Shown in pieces: positions 6,031 to 8,977 of a DNA stretch of 8,977 bases. The notes under the pieces were generated by a model. The model searched no databases, was not told the origin of the DNA, and saw only the letters and a program-made list of their open reading frames with translations. The position numbers were made by a program, and so were the translations under genes. Positions within the stretch are counted from its first letter, which is position 1, and each line of letters opens with the position of its first letter. This DNA comes from an uncultured Bacteroidota bacterium (GTDB lineage: Bacteria > Bacteroidota > Bacteroidia > Bacteroidales > SZUA-534), in the NCBI GenBank assembly GCA_937899145.1, contig CALBPW010000333.1, positions 1 through 8,977 on the forward strand. Reading direction: 5' to 3'.

Positions 6031-6408
6031 TCAATTTTTGCAAGCAATCACTTCAATTTCGATAAGTGCGCCTTTGGGCAGATTTCCAACTTCGAATGCG
6101 GCGCGCGCAGGGCAATCGGTTGTGAAATATTTTGCATAGATGCTGTTCATTGTGGCAAAATCGGCAATGTTTTTGAGTAAAACAGTGCTTTTTACAACGT
6201 TGCTAAAGTTGAGGTTTGCCGCTTGCAAAATGGCGCCTATATTTTTCATAACTTGCTCAGTTTGAGCTTCAATACCATCTGGCATTTCGTTATTTGCAGG
6301 GTTGATAGGAATTTGTCCTGACACAAAAACAAAGCCGTTGGCTTCAACGGCTTGGCTGTATGGTCCAATAGCTTGTGGTGCATTGGCTGTTGCTATTATC
6401 TTTTTCAT
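6031..6408 (-). CDS. RidA family reactive intermediate/imine deaminase
   Basis: With the ATG at 6408 the product is 125 residues and begins MKKIIATANAPQAIGPYSQA, as expected for RidA (YjgF/YER057c/UK114 family). RidA hydrolyses reactive 2-aminoacrylate and similar imines released by PLP enzymes such as threonine dehydratase, protecting other enzymes from damage. Key residues in this numbering are Tyr17 in GPYSQ, the substrate-carboxylate-binding Arg102 in CPARAAFEV, and Glu119 in IEIEVIA. VSGQIP, CPARAAFEVGNLPKG and the overall length match the trimeric deaminase subgroup. A longer form from a TTG at 6432 is unlikely because it would overlap the preceding gene and has no family support. It follows the SiaC-like gene by 4 bases. 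Confidence 0.9.
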   Translation of the reverse strand: MKKIIATANAPQAIGPYSQAVEANGFVFVSGQIPINPANNEMPDGIEAQTEQVMKNIGAILQAANLNFSNVVKSTVLLKNIADFATMNSIYAKYFTTDCPARAAFEVGNLPKGALIEIEVIACKN

Positions 6409-6412
6409 TTTC

Positions 6413-6787
6413 TTATATTTTGATAAGTTCAAACGGAATGTCGATTAGTGATTTAAAATCTTCGCCGGCTTCAAGTCCATCTTCATCGTTCTCGCGATAG
6501 TACCATTTTATTTTCACATCTTTATTGGCATTGTATAATGCTTTAAATGAGCTTATTAGCTTTGCGATTATTTTTGCTGACGCAGTATTATGGTATTCTA
6601 AATAAAATTCGATTGTTGTTGAAGTGTTAGGGTCGGTCATATATTCATTGAACCAATCGAAAATAGGATTGTAAAAGTTCATAACGTCTTCAGGGCGTGA
6701 TATGCCTTCAATTCTAAATATGCCTGAATTTTTGTCAAGCGTGATTTTTGGTGTTGTTGGTGTGTTGTCGATAATGAGTGGTTTCAT
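6413..6787 (-). CDS. SiaC-family (DUF1987) regulatory phosphoprotein
   Basis: A 124-residue protein matching DUF1987 / PF09345, renamed SiaC family after the Pseudomonas aeruginosa protein. In that system SiaC is phosphorylated by the kinase SiaB, dephosphorylated by SiaA, and when unphosphorylated stimulates a diguanylate cyclase. Features seen are TPTTPKITLDKNSGIFRIEG (9-28), PEDVMNFYNPIFDWFNEYM (32-50) and the family's signature L-x-Y-x-N-T-[AS]-S at 63-70. That signature places Asn67-Thr68 at the position of the known SiaC phosphothreonine. No SiaA, SiaB or diguanylate cyclase gene lies in the window, so its signalling partners, if any, are elsewhere. It heads a transcript with RidA and probably purE. 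Confidence 0.8.
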   Translation of the reverse strand: MKPLIIDNTPTTPKITLDKNSGIFRIEGISRPEDVMNFYNPIFDWFNEYMTDPNTSTTIEFYLEYHNTASAKIIAKLISSFKALYNANKDVKIKWYYRENDEDGLEAGEDFKSLIDIPFELIKI

Positions 6788-6802
6788 ACCCTTAAATTTT
6801 CG

Positions 6803-6833
6803 TAAAATTACATCTTTCGTTTTATCATATCAA
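6803..6833 (-). promoter_or_regulatory. candidate promoter of the SiaC-like/ridA/purE transcript
   Basis: On the minus strand TTG at 6833-6831 and TAATTTTA at 6810-6803 are separated by 20 bases, the Bacteroidota -33/-7 geometry, with one mismatch to TAnnTTTG in the last base. The box ends 15 bases before the ATG at 6787. This is the only promoter-like pair I see in the 143 bases between the OmpA-like gene and this one. Confidence 0.35.
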
Positions 6834-6930
6834 TTTAAAATTTGAAAGTTTTCAACTAAATAAACATTGATTTTTGTCAATAAATATGGTGGTGAATGGT
6901 TGAATTGTAATCGGAGTTTGATTAGGGTTA

Positions 6931-8175
6931 TTATTCTTTCCCATCATTTCGATTATTGTAGATTAGAAATTCTACACGGCGATTCATGCGGCGTGCCGCA
7001 TCGGTTTGCGCGCGGACAATTGGCTGTCGCTTCCCTTTTCCGTCAATGCTAATACGTTTTTGGCTGACGCCACGTTGGTGTAGGTAGTCGGCAACGGCTT
7101 GGGCGCGGTGCAGGCTTAAGTCGATGTTATATTCGTCGCTGCCAACATCGTCGGTGTGTCCAATAAGTTTCAGTTTTGCATCGAAAAATATGCGTAGCAA
7201 TTCAGCAACTTCGTTTAGTGCTGTGGTGTCTTCTGACAGTATTTCGTACGAGTTGAAGTCGAAGTGGATTGTTTTGTCGAAGCCTACAGTGTCGCCTTTT
7301 ACGCGGATGCGCTCAAGTCCGATAAGTTTCATTCGTTTTTCGATTTCTGATTTCAAATATGGTGCAATGGGTTGCAGTTTGCCAGCACTTTTTAGCGAGT
7401 GGGCTTTGATGAAAACGCCCGAGTCGTAGATGTTGTCGCCAACGTCGGCAATTGCCATTGTAAGCCGATATTTTGCGTAAGGTTGTATTTTGGCTTTGGC
7501 TTCAAGTTTTGTGGTCATTCCATCAAATTGGAAAAGCGACGGGAGGTCGCTTGTAACCTCAGTAAAGTAGCCAGTCCAATGTTGGTTTTCAATATAAAAT
7601 TCAGAGTTATGTTTTGCATTGACATTGTCAACCGATATGGCTTCGCCTGTGGTTGGCAGTACGGCAATGTTTTGCGGCCCGTCGTAGCCCGGACCTTCGA
7701 TGAAGAATGCGAAAACATCGTTCACGCCTTTGTTTACAAACTCAGGATACTCCTCCGATGCAAAAAAATATTCAAACGATATTTCGTCGGAATTGGCAAT
7801 AAAATCGATTTCGAGAATGGCCGCATCTGTGGTTTTTAAGCCTGCAATTTTTTCGAGCCGCGCATCGCCCGGCGTGAACATGCCGCAACCTGAGCTGCGC
7901 GAGTCGTTTGGGTAGCCTGCCCAAGTGGCGATACCCGTTGTCAATATTATGCCCGAGCGTACTGGCAGATGTTCCGATGTTGTCGCAAATGAGGATATTG
8001 AGCGTGGGTCGCCGTAGTATTGGCAACCAACAATTGTCATTCCAAACGAGTGGCGAGTTAGCAAATCGTTGACTAACAGGCGTGTAGGTTTGCTTTGAAA
8101 TACGGTTTGCGCATTTGTAAGCAAATTTATGGTTAACGATAATATGGACAGTAATAATTTTGCTTTATTTAACAT
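6931..8175 (-). CDS. secreted choice-of-anchor-L / OmpA-domain protein
   Basis: A 414-residue exported protein. A hydrophobic signal peptide covers residues 1-22 (KLLLSILSLTINLLTNA). Residues ~30-260 look like a 'choice-of-anchor L' domain, a beta-rich extracellular module of unknown ligand, with the hallmark FEYFFASEEYPEFV (134-147), NDVFAFFIEGPG (152-163) and NIAVLP...SVDNVN. Residues ~300-405 form an OmpA-like peptidoglycan-binding domain: HFDFNSYEI (304-312), GHTDDVG (339-345), LSLHRAQAV (353-361), DGKGKRQP and NRRVEFLIY (398-406). The Asp of 'TD' and the Arg of 'LSxxRA' used by OmpA to grip diaminopimelate are present. There is no beta-barrel, so it is probably periplasmic or outer-membrane associated and bound to the cell wall. 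Its ATG overlaps the stop of the RluA-type gene by one base (TAATG), so they are co-transcribed. The role is unknown. Confidence 0.85.
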   Translation of the reverse strand: MLNKAKLLLSILSLTINLLTNAQTVFQSKPTRLLVNDLLTRHSFGMTIVGCQYYGDPRSISSFATTSEHLPVRSGIILTTGIATWAGYPNDSRSSGCGMFTPGDARLEKIAGLKTTDAAILEIDFIANSDEISFEYFFASEEYPEFVNKGVNDVFAFFIEGPGYDGPQNIAVLPTTGEAISVDNVNAKHNSEFYIENQHWTGYFTEVTSDLPSLFQFDGMTTKLEAKAKIQPYAKYRLTMAIADVGDNIYDSGVFIKAHSLKSAGKLQPIAPYLKSEIEKRMKLIGLERIRVKGDTVGFDKTIHFDFNSYEILSEDTTALNEVAELLRIFFDAKLKLIGHTDDVGSDEYNIDLSLHRAQAVADYLHQRGVSQKRISIDGKGKRQPIVRAQTDAARRMNRRVEFLIYNNRNDGKE

Positions 8176-8864
8176 TATTGTTGGCGTTGTTCAAAAAATT
8201 TCCATAAAGTGTCGTTTGGCACAGGTGCGGTGATTGTTATTTCTTGTTTCGATACCGGGTGTGTAAAGCAGATGCGTCGTGCGTGAAGGCAGATGCTGCC
8301 ATCGGCGTTTGAGCGTCGTGCGCCGTATTTAAGGTCGCCTTTGATGATGCAACCAATGTTGGCAAGTTGCACGCGTATTTGGTGATGACGACCTGTAAGT
8401 AGTTTTATTTCAAGTAGATAGTATTTCTCTGATTCGTCTAAAAGCCGGTATTCGAGTTGTGCTTCTTTTGCGCCTTGTGCTGCGGGTTCGCAAATGTATG
8501 ATTTGTTTTGTTTTTCGTTTTTGCGCAAGTAGTTAATTAGCTTTCCTTCAGGCTGTTGTGGGCGTTTTTCGACTATAGCCCAATAAATTTTGTCAAGTTC
8601 AGTTTTCTCTTTAAACAGATTGTTCATTCGCTCCAGAGCCTTTGATGTTCGGGCAAAAATCATTACGCCCGAAACCGGCCGGTCGAGCCGATGGGTAACG
8701 CCAACAAATACATTGCCTGGTTTGTTGTATTTAACTTTCAGATAATTGGCTACTTTGTCGGCTAACGGAGCGTCGCCTGTATTATCGCCTTGAGCTAAAT
8801 CTGAAGCGTGTTTGTTTATGGCAATCAGATGGTTGTCTTCGTATAAAATTTCAAGTTCGTCCAT
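8175..8864 (-). CDS. RluA family pseudouridine synthase
   Basis: A 229-residue enzyme converting specific uridines in rRNA or tRNA to pseudouridine. The catalytic motif HRLDRPVSGV is at 58-67, with the nucleophile Asp61 followed by Arg62. The other family blocks are present: ILYEDNHLIAINKHA (6-20), YWAIVEK (94-100), LLTGRHHQIRVQLA (155-168), GDLKYGA (176-182) and LHARRICFTHPV (193-204). There is no N-terminal S4 RNA-binding domain, unlike RluC and RluD; the compact form is more like RluA or TruC. The exact target nucleotide cannot be told from sequence. The start is ATG at 8864; its stop overlaps the start of the anchor-L/OmpA gene. Confidence 0.9.
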   Translation of the reverse strand: MDELEILYEDNHLIAINKHASDLAQGDNTGDAPLADKVANYLKVKYNKPGNVFVGVTHRLDRPVSGVMIFARTSKALERMNNLFKEKTELDKIYWAIVEKRPQQPEGKLINYLRKNEKQNKSYICEPAAQGAKEAQLEYRLLDESEKYYLLEIKLLTGRHHQIRVQLANIGCIIKGDLKYGARRSNADGSICLHARRICFTHPVSKQEITITAPVPNDTLWKFFEQRQQ

Positions 8865-8868
8865 CTTA

Positions 8869-8977
8869 TTAATTTTCAGTTTTTTGTATTGACAGTTGCT
8901 TTTGGGCTATTTTTTGGTATTCGATACTCCCTGCGATGGAGTGCTCGTATTTTTCCGTTCCGCCATCTAATCGTTGT
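8869..8977 (-). CDS. C-terminal end of an unidentified protein
   Basis: On the minus strand a frame open from the window edge encodes 35 residues before TAA at 8871-8869. It is rich in Gln, Glu and Lys (for example KYEHSIAGSIEYQKIAQKQL). The stop lies 4 bases before the ATG of the RluA-type gene, the tight spacing expected of an operon neighbour, which is the main reason to believe it. Another minus-strand frame is also open over most of this stretch, so the reading frame is not certain. I do not recognise the family. Confidence 0.4.
   Translation of the reverse strand, partial: QRLDGGTEKYEHSIAGSIEYQKIAQKQLSIQKTEN

Noticed and set aside
7399..7839. Plus-strand 146-residue ORF
   Set aside because: Antisense to the anchor-L/OmpA gene, with no family signal.

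Overview
The window reads as a chromosomal segment of a Bacteroidota bacterium, probably Bacteroidales. The evidence is: promoters of the TAnnTTTG (-7) type in front of the tRNA, tmRNA and deacetylase genes; start sites without Shine-Dalgarno sequences; a tmRNA tag of the GE-x-x-YALAA type; PurE and AlkZ-related proteins of a form I associate with this group; and decayed insertion sequences resembling those of Bacteroides relatives. No species can be named from this alone.

Left part, plus strand (1-1060): the C-terminal end of a DUF4130-type protein, a cytosolic-looking NodB polysaccharide deacetylase with a GTG start, and tRNA-Ala(GGC). The tRNA promoter lies across the 3' end of the deacetylase gene.

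Scar region (about 1061-1960): no intact gene is evident. It holds a small unrecognised gene with an in-frame TGA near its start and, convergent with it, a C-terminal fragment resembling a GH2 beta-galactosidase on the minus strand. A run of eight G sits inside that fragment. This looks like decayed accessory DNA next to a tRNA.

Minus-strand cluster (1932-4092): udk (uridine kinase), a PolB-type DEDDy 3'-5' exonuclease one base behind it, then an AlkZ-related protein 72 bases further on, probably starting at TTG. udk is divergent from ssrA (tmRNA, 4242-4633), which is complete and encodes the tag GENSYALAA.

IS graveyard (about 4634-5395): a minus-strand zinc-ribbon DDE transposase pseudogene with a frameshift and three in-frame stops, facing the last ~75 residues of a plus-strand IS30-family transposase. 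It fills the space between ssrA and purE.

Right part, all minus strand (5475-8977). In transcription order: the tail of an unidentified gene, an RluA-family pseudouridine synthase, a secreted choice-of-anchor-L/OmpA-like protein, a SiaC-family (DUF1987) protein, a RidA-family deaminase, and purE. Very short gaps or overlaps tie tail-rluA-ompA together and siaC-ridA(-purE) together. A candidate promoter lies in front of the SiaC-like gene. Most of this is ordinary housekeeping: RNA modification, purine synthesis, metabolite damage control and nucleotide salvage. The less ordinary parts are the anchor-L/OmpA fusion, the isolated SiaC-like gene and the two scar regions. I found no convincing undescribed multi-gene system.
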